Shown: piece after piece, positions 52,145-59,921 of the stretch
Layout of the letters: every line of letters starts with the position of its first letter
Position numbering within the stretch: the first letter of the stretch is position 1
Origin: Aldersonia sp. NBC_00410
GTDB taxonomy: Bacteria; Actinomycetota; Actinomycetes; Mycobacteriales; Mycobacteriaceae
Reading direction: 5' to 3'
Assembly (NCBI RefSeq): GCF_026342035.1
Contig: NZ_JAPENM010000005.1
Location: 62,001-126,000 of the forward strand
DNA: 64,000 bases
The notes under the pieces: generated by a model
What the model was told of the DNA's origin: nothing
The model's database searches: none
What the model saw: the letters and a program-made list of their open reading frames with translations, nothing else
Program-made: the position numbers and the translations under genes

Positions 52145-52930
52145 ATGAGCCTGCTGTTCGGATTCGCGCCATGGATCGTCTACTGGGTCCTCGTCGGCAA
52201 CGTTCCGTTTCTGACCGCCGTGCTGCTCGCGCTGGCGACCGCGATCGCGACGTTCGTGGTTGGTCGGCGCAGTGGCAAGCCCGGACAGACGTTGCAGATC
52301 GGGGCGGTGGCCACCTTCGCTGTGCTTGCCGTGCTGACCCTGGTGCTCGACCAGGATGCGCTGGAGCGCTGGATGCAACCGTTGAGCAACGCCGGCATAT
52401 TCTTGGTGGCACTCGTTGGGGCACTCACCGGGCGGTCGTTCGTGCGTGAGTATGCCGAGGAGGGCCAGCCCGACAACGTGATCAGTAGCGATCTGTTCGG
52501 TCGAATCGTGACCCGGCTGACCTGGGTTTGGGTCGGCGTCTTCGCGGGGATGACCGCCTCGTCGATGATCCCGCCGATCGTCCAGGGCGATGCGACGATC
52601 ATGGACACGGAAAAACCCCTATCGTTCGTCTTCTACTGGGTGATCCCGATCGCGCTGCTGGCAGTGGGAGCGGCGGCGTCGAAGATCCTGCCCGACCGGA
52701 TGATGACGGGCATGGCCGACGCCGAGCGAAAGACGACGTTCGTCGCCTTCCGCGAGGCAGAAATCGACGAGTTGTTCTATCTGGCAACCAAACACGCCAA
52801 CCGCGAGGTCGGCCCCGGCAAGGAAGCGTACAACGTCCAAGTCGGAGCGAAGGGAACCCCGCTCGTGGGTGACGACTCCCGACTGTCGTGGCCCTCGACC
52901 TACAAGGTGCGCGAGAAGACTGTGCGGTAA
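52145..52930 (+). CDS. Membrane protein, unknown
   Basis: 261 residues. About six hydrophobic helices lie in the first 185 residues: LLFGFAPWIVYWVLVGNVPF, LTAVLLALATAIATFVVGRR, GAVATFAVLAVLTLVLDQDA, NAGIFLVALVGALTGRSFVR, LTWVWVGVFAGMTASSMIPP and FYWVIPIALLAVGAAASKIL. The C-terminal 75 residues are soluble (FVAFREAEIDELFYLATKHA). The first three helices resemble small septation/intracellular-membrane proteins, but I am not sure of the family. Single gene. Confidence 0.75.
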   Translation: MSLLFGFAPWIVYWVLVGNVPFLTAVLLALATAIATFVVGRRSGKPGQTLQIGAVATFAVLAVLTLVLDQDALERWMQPLSNAGIFLVALVGALTGRSFVREYAEEGQPDNVISSDLFGRIVTRLTWVWVGVFAGMTASSMIPPIVQGDATIMDTEKPLSFVFYWVIPIALLAVGAAASKILPDRMMTGMADAERKTTFVAFREAEIDELFYLATKHANREVGPGKEAYNVQVGAKGTPLVGDDSRLSWPSTYKVREKTVR

Positions 52931-53044
52931 ACGACTGGCTGCGGGGACGTGTACTCCGGACGCATTAGGTGTTGTAGGCGCAGGCGGATGCTCACCCCGG
53001 GGCCGCTACGGCTGCACTACGCCTTGCCCGTCGTTACTGTACTG

Positions 53045-53347
53045 TCAGTGGCCGTCGCTACTCCGCAACGGCTTGCCTTCCAGATTCTTGATGCGACGGT
53101 GCTCGAGCAGCAGCACCGCGGTCCCCGCGACGAAGCACACCACGGTGACAAGCGCGCCGATCACCGACCAACCTTCGAATCCGTCGCCGGCGGCGACCAG
53201 CGTGAGTGCCAGAGCCGCCAGCCCGAGCGCCATGAGAATGATGCCGGGCCAGTTCCGGGTGTCTTCGATACCTTCGCCCGCGTGGCTCCGGAAGGTCCGT
53301 GCATTGTCCGGGACTTCTTCGCTGCGGTTCGCCGGTTTCGACGGCAT
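53045..53347 (-). CDS. UsfY-like membrane protein
   Basis: 100 residues from the ATG at 53347 with GAAGGAG upstream. The N-terminal part (DNARTFRSHAGEGIEDTRNW) followed by two membrane helices (PGIILMALGLAALALTLVAA and VIGALVTVVCFVAGTAVLLL) and the EHRRIKNLEG tail match UsfY, a small protein encoded beside the stress sigma factor gene in mycobacteria. It is most likely part of the general stress response. A possible upstream short gene with a SigF-type promoter lies 30 bases before it. Confidence 0.6.
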   Translation of the reverse strand: MPSKPANRSEEVPDNARTFRSHAGEGIEDTRNWPGIILMALGLAALALTLVAAGDGFEGWSVIGALVTVVCFVAGTAVLLLEHRRIKNLEGKPLRSSDGH

Positions 53348-53377
53348 AGAATTCTCCTTCGCTCGGGGGAGTGGCGT

Positions 53378-53470
53378 TCAGTTGTGAGGGTTCGCGCTCG
53401 GCGCGTACCCGACGGTTGAAGATGACCACCGCGACGCCGATGACGAGAGCAGGATCGCCAGCAGCTCCAT
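53378..53470 (-). CDS. Short ORF, probably a frameshifted small membrane protein
   Basis: 30 codons from an ATG at 53470 (MELLAILLSSASRWSS, then a TGA). One base shift would give MELLAI followed by LVIGVAVVIFNRRVRAEREP, a typical one-helix actinobacterial membrane protein. A GGGTAT box lies only 10 bases before the ATG, as in leaderless stress transcripts. Either the start frame or the second frame is used, or the gene is broken. Confidence 0.3.
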   Translation of the reverse strand: MELLAILLSSSASRWSSSTVGYAPSANPHN

Positions 53471-53480
53471 GTGGCTGGGA

Positions 53481-53509
53481 ATACCCCGCCTTGCATTCGT
53501 TATGCAAAC
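53481..53509 (-). promoter_or_regulatory. SigF-type promoter (GTTT-N19-GGGTAT)
   Basis: On the minus strand GTTT (53509-53506) and GGGTAT (53486-53481) are 19 bases apart. The consensus spacing is 14-18, so the match is relaxed. It would drive the short ORF at 53470 and the UsfY-like gene. Confidence 0.35.
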
Positions 53510-53556
53510 TCCGGGCCGGAGGTTTCGGACCGCGGCAAACGGAAACCTCTCGAAGT

Positions 53557-54177
53557 ATGGAAAGCCTGCAAGCCTTGGCCCTGGTATGCACGCTCACACC
53601 CTCACCGGCCGATTCGAGTAGCGATCTCCTGGCGAGGCAAGTCCTCGACGAGTTGGGCAAACTTGACGTCGACACAGAGTTGGTCCGACTCGTCGATCAC
53701 GACGTCCGTCCCGGCGTGCAGCGCGATATGGGTCCCGGCGACGCGTGGCCCGACATTCTCGAGCAGGTCCTCGCCGCCGACATTCTTGTCGTCGCGACGC
53801 CGATCTGGCTGGGCCACATGAGCAGCATCGCACAACGCATGCTCGAACGCCTCGACGCCGAACTGGCCGAAACGGACGAGCGTGGGAACCCGAGCATGTC
53901 CGGCAAAGTCGGCGTGACGGCGGTGGTCGGCAACGAGGACGGCGCGCACAAGATCGCCGCCGACATGTTTCAGGCGCTCAACGACCTCGGATTCACCATT
54001 CCTGCTCAGGGCGCGACGTACTGGGTTGGCGAGGCGATGCAGGGCACCGACTACAAGGATCTCGACGGGCCGCCCGATCCGGTCGCGCACTCCACCGCGA
54101 CGCTGGCTCTCAACGCTGTGCATGTCGCATCGCGACTGCGCGCCAATCCGTATCCTCCGCAGCCGAGTTCGGAGTGA
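53557..54177 (+). CDS. NAD(P)H-dependent FMN reductase/flavodoxin-fold protein
   Basis: 206 residues from the ATG at 53557. The flavodoxin-like fold shows LALVCTLTPSPADSSSDLLA (phosphate-binding loop), ATPIWLGHMSSIAQRMLERL (the P-x-W/Y-x-G-x-x-S loop) and GKVGVTAVVGNEDGAHKIAA (G-N-E-D-G loop). The enzyme family moves electrons between NAD(P)H and FMN or quinones. It lies 5 bases before the molybdenum hydroxylase subunit genes on the same strand, so it is probably part of that operon and could shuttle electrons. Confidence 0.85.
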   Translation: MESLQALALVCTLTPSPADSSSDLLARQVLDELGKLDVDTELVRLVDHDVRPGVQRDMGPGDAWPDILEQVLAADILVVATPIWLGHMSSIAQRMLERLDAELAETDERGNPSMSGKVGVTAVVGNEDGAHKIAADMFQALNDLGFTIPAQGATYWVGEAMQGTDYKDLDGPPDPVAHSTATLALNAVHVASRLRANPYPPQPSSE

Positions 54178-54182
54178 GTGGC

Positions 54183-54701
54183 ATGAAGTACGAGATCGAA
54201 CTCAGAGTTGACGGCAAGGCACATCGGCTGGATCTGGACCCGCGCACCACCTTGCTCGACGCACTGCGTGACCATCTGGGCAATATGTCACCCAAGAAGG
54301 GTTGCGACCACGGACAGTGCGGATCGTGCACGGTGCTGGTGGATGAGCGCCGCGTCACCACCTGCCTGACGCTGGCGGTCACCCAGGACGGCGCGGATGT
54401 CGTCACCGCCGACGGATTGGCCGCGGACGGCCTGCATCCGCTGCAACGCGCATTCGTGGAGCAGGACGCCTTGCAATGCGGATACTGCACGCCGGGCCAG
54501 ATCTGCTCGGCAGTCGGGATGCTGAGCGAAGCCGCCACCGGTGCGCCGAGCCATGTGACGGACGACGTGGCGCACCCGGCGCGGCTCGACGACAACGAGA
54601 TCCGCGAACGCATGAGCGGAAATCTCTGTCGGTGCGGGGCCTATCCCAACATTCTCGCCGCGATCCGCCAAGTCGCCGAAACCGAGACGAGCACGTCATG
54701 A
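54183..54701 (+). CDS. Molybdenum hydroxylase, 2Fe-2S subunit
   Basis: 172 residues from the ATG at 54183 (GGAGTGAG upstream). Two 2Fe-2S clusters are visible: the plant-type one at CDHGQCGSCTVLVDERRVTT (C-x4-C-x2-C, then C in TTCLTLA) and the second at LQCGYCTPGQIC and NLCRCGAYPNI. This is the small subunit of xanthine dehydrogenase/aldehyde oxidoreductase enzymes and passes electrons from molybdenum to FAD. Unlike E. coli PaoA there is no Tat signal, so the enzyme is cytoplasmic. The stop overlaps the next start (ATGA). Confidence 0.9.
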   Translation: MKYEIELRVDGKAHRLDLDPRTTLLDALRDHLGNMSPKKGCDHGQCGSCTVLVDERRVTTCLTLAVTQDGADVVTADGLAADGLHPLQRAFVEQDALQCGYCTPGQICSAVGMLSEAATGAPSHVTDDVAHPARLDDNEIRERMSGNLCRCGAYPNILAAIRQVAETETSTS

Positions 54702-55690
54702 AACCGTTCGACTATGTGCGCGCGGAAGACGCCGCCGCAGCGGTCGCGCTCGTCGCCGAACGACCGGACGCAGCGTTTCTCGCGGGCGGAACAAACCTCG
54801 TCGATCACCTCAAACTCGGTGTCACCGAACCGAAGACGCTCGTGGATATCGGCGGGTTGCCGCTCGATGCGGTCGATGAGACGAGCGACGGCGGGGTGCG
54901 GATCGGCGCGGGGGTACGCAACAGCGATCTCGCCGCCCATCCGGTGATCCGGCAGCGCTATCCGATGCTGTCCCGCGCGCTGCTCGCCGGTGCGTCGCCG
55001 CAATTGCGCAACCTTGCCACCACCGGCGGGAACCTGCTGCAACGCACGCGGTGCGTGTACTTCCAGGACGTGACGACGCCGTGCAACAAGCGCGAACCCG
55101 GCACCGGATGCTCCGCGGTGGGTGGCTACACCCGCTACCACGCGATCCTCGGCGCCTCCGAGCAGTGCGTCGCCACGCATCCCTCGGACATGGCTGTCGC
55201 GCTGTGCGCGCTCGACGCGGAAGTCGCCGTGCTCGGGCCGAACGGTTCGCGGCGGATTCCCGTCACCGACTTTTACCGGCTGCCGGGCGAACAACCCGAA
55301 CGGGACACCGTCCTCGACCACGCCGAACTGATCGTCGCAGTGGAGCTCCCACCACCGACCCCGGATGCGGCGTCCACATATCGGAAGGTGCGTGACCGTA
55401 CCTCCTACGCGTTCGCGCTCGTGTCGGTCGGGGCCGAACTGCGGATCATCGAGGGCACAGTTGCCGGGGCGCGGGTCGCGCTCGGCGGCGTCGCGCATCG
55501 ACCGTGGCGGGCACGTCGTGCCGAGACGGTGCTCGTCGGTGCCCCGGCGACGATGGAGACCTTCGCGACCGCCGCAGCCGCGGAACTCGTGGTCGCGAAA
55601 CCACTGGTAGGCAACGAGTTCAAGGTGGACATGACCAGGCGAACGATGACCGCCGTCCTGCGAGATCTGAGCCGGCAGACGCCGTCATGA
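54698..55690 (+). CDS. Molybdenum hydroxylase, FAD subunit with extra 4Fe-4S site
   Basis: 330 residues. The FAD-binding PCMH domain has FLAGGTNLVDHLKLGV and LATTGGNLLQRTRCVYFQDV. Directly after this, Cys residues in TRCVYF, TTPCNKREPGTGCSAVGG and SEQCVATHPSDMA form the insertion that in E. coli PaoB binds a 4Fe-4S cluster. The CO dehydrogenase flavoprotein C-terminal domain ends the chain. It passes electrons from FeS centres to the acceptor. Overlaps on both sides (ATGA) show a tight operon. Confidence 0.9.
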   Translation: MKPFDYVRAEDAAAAVALVAERPDAAFLAGGTNLVDHLKLGVTEPKTLVDIGGLPLDAVDETSDGGVRIGAGVRNSDLAAHPVIRQRYPMLSRALLAGASPQLRNLATTGGNLLQRTRCVYFQDVTTPCNKREPGTGCSAVGGYTRYHAILGASEQCVATHPSDMAVALCALDAEVAVLGPNGSRRIPVTDFYRLPGEQPERDTVLDHAELIVAVELPPPTPDAASTYRKVRDRTSYAFALVSVGAELRIIEGTVAGARVALGGVAHRPWRARRAETVLVGAPATMETFATAAAAELVVAKPLVGNEFKVDMTRRTMTAVLRDLSRQTPS

Positions 55691-57789
55691 CCACCGCCAC
55701 TCGCATCATCGGCACTCCCACCGAGCGGATCGACGGACCTGCGAAGGTAGCGGGCACCGCGCCATACGCCTACGAACACGACGTCGACCGTCCCGCGTTC
55801 CTCTATCCGATCACCGCGACGATCGCGCGCGGCACCGTCGCCGCGATGGATACCACGGCCGCCACGGAACTCGATGGCGTGCTCAAGGTTTTGACGCCGT
55901 GGAATTCGCGTGGGCTGACCAAGGATGCCGAAGGCGAGTATGTCGTCCTGCAGGGCCCCGACGTCGCCTTCCGCGGGCAACTGATCGGTGCGGTGGTGGC
56001 GCAAACGCCCGAGACTGCCCGGCACGCAGCAAGTCTGGTGCGCGTCGAGTACAACGAGATGCCGCACGACACCGAGTTTCGCGTCGACCATCCGGACGAG
56101 TTCGCGCCCGAGTCCGTCAATGGCGGGTACCCGACCACCTCCGATCAGGGCGACGTGGAGGCGGCGCTCTCGCAGGCACGCCGCAACGACGACGCCGTCG
56201 TCGATGAGTGGTATTCCACCCCCGAGGAGCACAACAACCCGATGGAGCCGCACACCGTTGTGGCGCACTGGGATCCGGACCAGCCACTGCTGACGCTGCA
56301 CGACTCCACGCAGAGTTCGCACTCCGTTGCCGAGACGGTCGCCAAGGTGCTCGGACTCGACCGAACCCAGATCCGGGTTGTCGCCCCGCATGTCGGTGGC
56401 GGCTTCGGCTCCAAAGGCGCCCCACACGCCCACGACATACTCGCGGCGATGGCCGCGCTTGCAGTGCCCGGGCGCAGTATCAAGTTCGCGGTCACCCGGC
56501 AGCAGATGTTCGTGTTCGTCGGTCACCGCAGCCCGACGTCCTCACACATCCGGATCGCCGCCGATGGCGATGGTCGAATCACCGCGTTGTGGCACGACGC
56601 GTATTCCCGCAGTTCAACGGTGAAGGAATTTGCCGAGCAGTCTGCCGTGTCCTCGCGATCGATGTACTCGGCACCGAATCGCCGTACTTCGCACCATATT
56701 TCCGCGCTGGATGTGCCTGCGCCGTTCTGGATGCGTGCTCCAGGCGAGGCGCCGGGCATGTTCGCCGGCGAGGTGGCGATGGACGAACTCGCGTACGCGA
56801 CAGAAATCGACCCGGTCGAACTTCGCATGCGCAACGAGCCGGGGGTCGACCCGGAGTCGGGCAAGCCGTGGTCCTCGCGCCGGTTGGTCGATTGCCTCCG
56901 CACGGGTGCTCGGCAATTCGGCTGGGTGGCCGACGACCGTTCGCCCGCGCAGCGGCGCGAGGGCCAGTGGCTGGTCGGGACCGGAGTGGCCAGTGCCACC
57001 TATCCGCACATGGTCATACCGGGCTCGCAGGTCACGATCCGTTTCGACGCCGGCCGGTATCGCGTGGCCATCGGTGCCGCCGACATCGGCACCGGCGCCT
57101 GGACGACGCTGACGCTGATCGCCGCCGACGCCCTGGAATGCCGGATCGAGCAGGTCACGATGGAGATCGGTGACTCCACATTGCCGATGGCGACCGTTGC
57201 CGGTGGTTCGTCCGGCACATCCTCGTGGGGAGCGGCGATCGTCACCGCCGCACATCGATTTCGCGAAGAACACGGCCACGATCCCGATGACGGCGCGGAA
57301 ACCACCTCTGCAGCGACGAGAAACGAAGAATTGAAGCGGTTCGTCCACGCTTCGTTCGGGGCGCATTTCGCCGAGGTACGGGTGGATGCCGATACCGGTG
57401 AGATCCGGATCCCGCGAATGCTGGGTGTGTTCTCGATCGGCCGCGTGATCAACCCGCTCACCCTACGGTCGCAGCTGATCGGCGGGATGACCTTCGGCAT
57501 CTCGATGGCGTTGCACGAAGAGAGCGTGCGCGACCCAAGGTTCGGTCACGTTGTCACCCAAGACTTGGCGAGCTACCACGTTCCGGTGCACGCCGACATC
57601 GTCGACGTCGACGCGACGTGGCTCGACGACGCCGACGAGCGAGCCACCCCGATGGGCAGTCGCGGCGCCGGCGAGATCGGCATCGTGGGCAGCGCCGCCG
57701 CTGTCGTGAATGCGATCTACCACGCGACCGGCGCCCGGATCCGCGATCTACCGGCGACCGCCGACAAGGTGCTGCCGTACCTGCCCTAG
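55687..57789 (+). CDS. Molybdenum hydroxylase, molybdopterin-binding subunit
   Basis: 700 residues. It has the large-subunit domains of the xanthine oxidase family: IDGPAKVAGTAPYAYEHDVD (hammerhead domain), NPMEPHTVVAHWDPDQPLLT, VGGGFGSKGAPHAHDILAAM (Moco binding), FWMRAPGEAPGMFAGEVAMD, IGAADIGTGAWTTLTLIAAD, and GSRGAGEIGIVGSAAAVVNA with the catalytic Glu. Length and motifs are closest to PaoC (YagR) of E. coli, which oxidises aromatic aldehydes. The aldehyde or heterocycle handled here is not visible in the sequence. No maturation (PaoD/XdhC) gene follows. Confidence 0.9.
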   Translation: MTTATRIIGTPTERIDGPAKVAGTAPYAYEHDVDRPAFLYPITATIARGTVAAMDTTAATELDGVLKVLTPWNSRGLTKDAEGEYVVLQGPDVAFRGQLIGAVVAQTPETARHAASLVRVEYNEMPHDTEFRVDHPDEFAPESVNGGYPTTSDQGDVEAALSQARRNDDAVVDEWYSTPEEHNNPMEPHTVVAHWDPDQPLLTLHDSTQSSHSVAETVAKVLGLDRTQIRVVAPHVGGGFGSKGAPHAHDILAAMAALAVPGRSIKFAVTRQQMFVFVGHRSPTSSHIRIAADGDGRITALWHDAYSRSSTVKEFAEQSAVSSRSMYSAPNRRTSHHISALDVPAPFWMRAPGEAPGMFAGEVAMDELAYATEIDPVELRMRNEPGVDPESGKPWSSRRLVDCLRTGARQFGWVADDRSPAQRREGQWLVGTGVASATYPHMVIPGSQVTIRFDAGRYRVAIGAADIGTGAWTTLTLIAADALECRIEQVTMEIGDSTLPMATVAGGSSGTSSWGAAIVTAAHRFREEHGHDPDDGAETTSAATRNEELKRFVHASFGAHFAEVRVDADTGEIRIPRMLGVFSIGRVINPLTLRSQLIGGMTFGISMALHEESVRDPRFGHVVTQDLASYHVPVHADIVDVDATWLDDADERATPMGSRGAGEIGIVGSAAAVVNAIYHATGARIRDLPATADKVLPYLP

Positions 57790-57825
57790 CCCCCCGCTGT
57801 GGATCGCGGACCTGCTTCGGTGGAT

Positions 57826-58044
57826 CTACCGGTTCCGGCGGCGGAGGATGACGATCACCACGACCGCTGCCACGACGCCACCCACCGCAGCTGCGACCAA
57901 CGGCGCATTGTCCTGCAGCTTGCGCCGCTGAACCTCGGTTGCGGATCGCAGTCGCGTCGGTACGTCGGCCTTGGCCGCGAGCGCTTCAACGGTGGCGGCG
58001 ATCTCGGCGCGCTGCTCTTCGATATCCGGTGTGTGATCAGTCAT
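57826..58044 (-). CDS. DUF3618 protein
   Basis: 72 residues. The N terminus EEQRAEIAATVEALAAKADV and DNAPLVAAAVGGVVAAVVVI with a final RRRNR are the usual DUF3618 pattern: a helix with E-I-x-x-T-v-x-x-L, then one membrane segment. It is the last gene of a three-gene operon and its start overlaps the preceding stop (ATGA). Members are membrane-linked, stress-associated proteins. Confidence 0.85.
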   Translation of the reverse strand: MTDHTPDIEEQRAEIAATVEALAAKADVPTRLRSATEVQRRKLQDNAPLVAAAVGGVVAAVVVIVILRRRNR

Positions 58045-58469
58045 TTCATGCTCTCTTTCACGACGGCGACGTCATCGCGCACGCTCTCGGCGGTGTCCTG
58101 CGGTACCGGGGGAACCGCCTGCTTCGCACGCTTCGCACCGACGGCTGCGAGCACACCACCGACGGCCAGCACCACCACGGCGACGATGAGTGCAGCGAGC
58201 CACGGCTCGAGGGCGGTGGCGAGACCGAGGATCGCCGTGGCGATCAGCGCGCCGAACCCGTACAACAGCAGCAGTACGCCCGCACCGGAGATGCCGACAC
58301 CGATGCCGAGTCGGGTGCCCTTGGACTTGACTTCCGCCAGCCCGTGCGCGATTTCGGTGCGGACCAGCGTCGACACCTGGGCGCCGAGGCGATCGATCAG
58401 CTGAACCGTGCTGAGGTCGGCGGGCACGTCGTGACCGGTCGACCGGGGGTCGGGAACGGGTTGATTCAT
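58041..58469 (-). CDS. Phage-holin-family (DUF1469) membrane protein
   Basis: 142 residues. VQLIDRLGAQVSTLVRTEIA precedes two membrane helices (GISGAGVLLLLYGFGALIAT and LAALIVAVVVLAVGGVLAAV), the layout of the actinobacterial DUF1469/putative holin superfamily III proteins. The tail is charged. It overlaps the YihY gene on one side and the DUF3618 gene on the other by ATGA, so the three are translationally coupled. A membrane-stress role is likely from the context. Confidence 0.85.
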   Translation of the reverse strand: MNQPVPDPRSTGHDVPADLSTVQLIDRLGAQVSTLVRTEIAHGLAEVKSKGTRLGIGVGISGAGVLLLLYGFGALIATAILGLATALEPWLAALIVAVVVLAVGGVLAAVGAKRAKQAVPPVPQDTAESVRDDVAVVKESMK

Positions 58470-59590
58470 TGGGTGATCCTTCGGTCGTCGTCATCCGGAA
58501 TCGAGTCCGGATCGTCCTTCTCGCCGCGCGATGCCCGCAGGGCACGGCCACGGTCGATATCCTGCTGTTGCTTCTCGGCCTTCTTCTCCGCACCGCGGCT
58601 GTCCCGCAACGGAAGCTGCAGCTCCTCCTCGGCGGGCAGGCCGGCCTGCAACTCGCGACCGCGTTCGAGTTCGGAATCGAGCTCGGCGCCGAAGAGCAGG
58701 GCGAGGTTGGTGATCCACAGCCACAGCAGGAAGACGATCACCCCCGCCAGGGAGCCGTAGGTCTTGTTGTAGCTGCCGAACATCGACACGTACAGGCCGA
58801 ACAGCACCGATGCCACGATCCAGGTGAGGATCGCGAGCACCGCGCCCGCACTGATCCATCGGAACTTCGGCTGCGCCACGTTCGGCGTGACGTAGTACAG
58901 GATTGCGACGGCCATGATGACCAGTACGAGCAGCAACGGCCATTTGGCGATGTTCCACACGGTAACGGCGGTGTCGCCGAGTCCGATCGCCTCGCCGACC
59001 GAGCGCGCGACCGGACCGCTGAGCGCCAGTATCGCCGCCGCGACCGCCGCGAACACCAGCCCCACCAGAGTCACCAGCAGCATCGTGGGCCGCAGTTTCC
59101 AGAACGGCCGTCCCTCATCGATCTCGTACATCCGATTCATCGCACGACCGAAGGCGCCGACGTATCCCGATGCCGACCAGATGGCACCGAGCAGCCCGAT
59201 GATCAGCGCCAAGCCGGCAGCCGGTGCGTCGACCAACTGCGTGATCGGCTCGCGCAATGTGTCCACGGCGGACGACGGGCCGAGGTCCTCGACGATCGCG
59301 AGGACGGCGTCGATGGTCTGTTGGCCCTGACCGAAGACGCCGAGCAGGGAAACCACGGCCAGCAGCGCGGGAAACAGCGACAGCACCGCGTAGTAGGTGA
59401 GCGCGGCGGCGATGTCGGTGCACTCGTCGTCGGTGAACTCGCGCGCCGTCTTACGGAGTACGAAGGCCCACGAGGTCTTGGTCAGGTCGGTCGGTGACTC
59501 CGGCTTGTCGGGATGATCGGGATCAACCGAATCCCTGTCCACGCGGGAGGCCGCGTAGGTTTCGCGTCGATTCGATTGGGTTTCGGGCAC
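58466..59590 (-). CDS. YihY/BrkB-family membrane protein
   Basis: 374 residues from an ATG at 59590. Six helices match YihY: AAALTYYAVLSLFPALLAVV, ALIIGLLGAIWSASGYVGAF, LLVTLVGLVFAAVAAAILAL, KWPLLLVLVIMAVAILYYVT, ISAGAVLAILTWIVASVLFG, and SLAGVIVFLLWLWITNLALL followed by FGAELDSELER. N- and C-terminal parts are polar and probably cytoplasmic. It heads the operon with the holin-like and DUF3618 genes. A GGGTAT box lies nine bases before the ATG, so the message may be leaderless. Confidence 0.9.
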   Translation of the reverse strand: MPETQSNRRETYAASRVDRDSVDPDHPDKPESPTDLTKTSWAFVLRKTAREFTDDECTDIAAALTYYAVLSLFPALLAVVSLLGVFGQGQQTIDAVLAIVEDLGPSSAVDTLREPITQLVDAPAAGLALIIGLLGAIWSASGYVGAFGRAMNRMYEIDEGRPFWKLRPTMLLVTLVGLVFAAVAAAILALSGPVARSVGEAIGLGDTAVTVWNIAKWPLLLVLVIMAVAILYYVTPNVAQPKFRWISAGAVLAILTWIVASVLFGLYVSMFGSYNKTYGSLAGVIVFLLWLWITNLALLFGAELDSELERGRELQAGLPAEEELQLPLRDSRGAEKKAEKQQQDIDRGRALRASRGEKDDPDSIPDDDDRRITQ

Positions 59591-59598
59591 ATCTTCGA

Positions 59599-59622
59599 AT
59601 ACCCAGGCCGCGCCGGGTCAAT
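59599..59622 (-). promoter_or_regulatory. SigF-like promoter of the YihY operon (weak -35)
   Basis: On the minus strand GGGTAT (59604-59599) is preceded by ATTG (59622-59619) with 14 bases between. The -10 box matches the SigF/SigB consensus; the -35 (GTTT expected) does not fully. The box is nine bases from the ATG, which would give a leaderless mRNA. Confidence 0.35.
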
Positions 59623-59658
59623 CGGCGGCGAGCCATTGCCGGGGCTGACCATCGCGAG

Positions 59659-59683
59659 GTTTAGCGGCCCGCCGGCGGGGTAA
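59659..59683 (+). promoter_or_regulatory. SigF-type promoter (GTTT-N15-GGGTAA)
   Basis: GTTT at 59659-59662 and GGGTAA at 59678-59683 are separated by 15 bases, the canonical layout of actinobacterial SigF/SigB general-stress promoters. The start codon of the small acidic protein is 50 bases downstream. Confidence 0.65.
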
Positions 59684-59732
59684 TCCTTCTAGCCGCCGCC
59701 GAGTGAGCGGTGGGACAACCGTGGAGGCGATC

Positions 59733-59921
59733 ATGTCCAATACGCCGGGAGAGCATCTGCAACCCGAGCCGCAAGCCGAGCGCGGCGAACCCGGATCGCG
59801 GGACACCGGGTCCGATGAACCGGGCGGCGGTCCGGTCGACCGTCCTGCCGGGTCGTTCGACGACGAGGAGGTTCAGTCGACCGACAACCAATCCGACACC
59901 GACCCGGCTCGCGAAAACTAG
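59733..59921 (+). CDS. Small acidic disordered protein
   Basis: 62 residues from the ATG at 59733 with GGAGG upstream. The chain is almost free of hydrophobic residues and rich in Glu, Asp, Gly, Pro and Ser (EPGSRDTGSDEPGGGPVDRP, then DDEEVQSTDNQSDTDPAREN). Such disordered acidic proteins are typical stress-induced protectants. It follows a clear SigF-type promoter. Its last four bases overlap the end of the convergent alcohol dehydrogenase gene. Confidence 0.65.
   Translation: MSNTPGEHLQPEPQAERGEPGSRDTGSDEPGGGPVDRPAGSFDDEEVQSTDNQSDTDPAREN

Noticed and set aside
54476-54697. Upstream extension of the FAD subunit
   Set aside because: This is the shadow of the 2Fe-2S subunit; the ATG at 54698 with ATGA overlap is the natural start.
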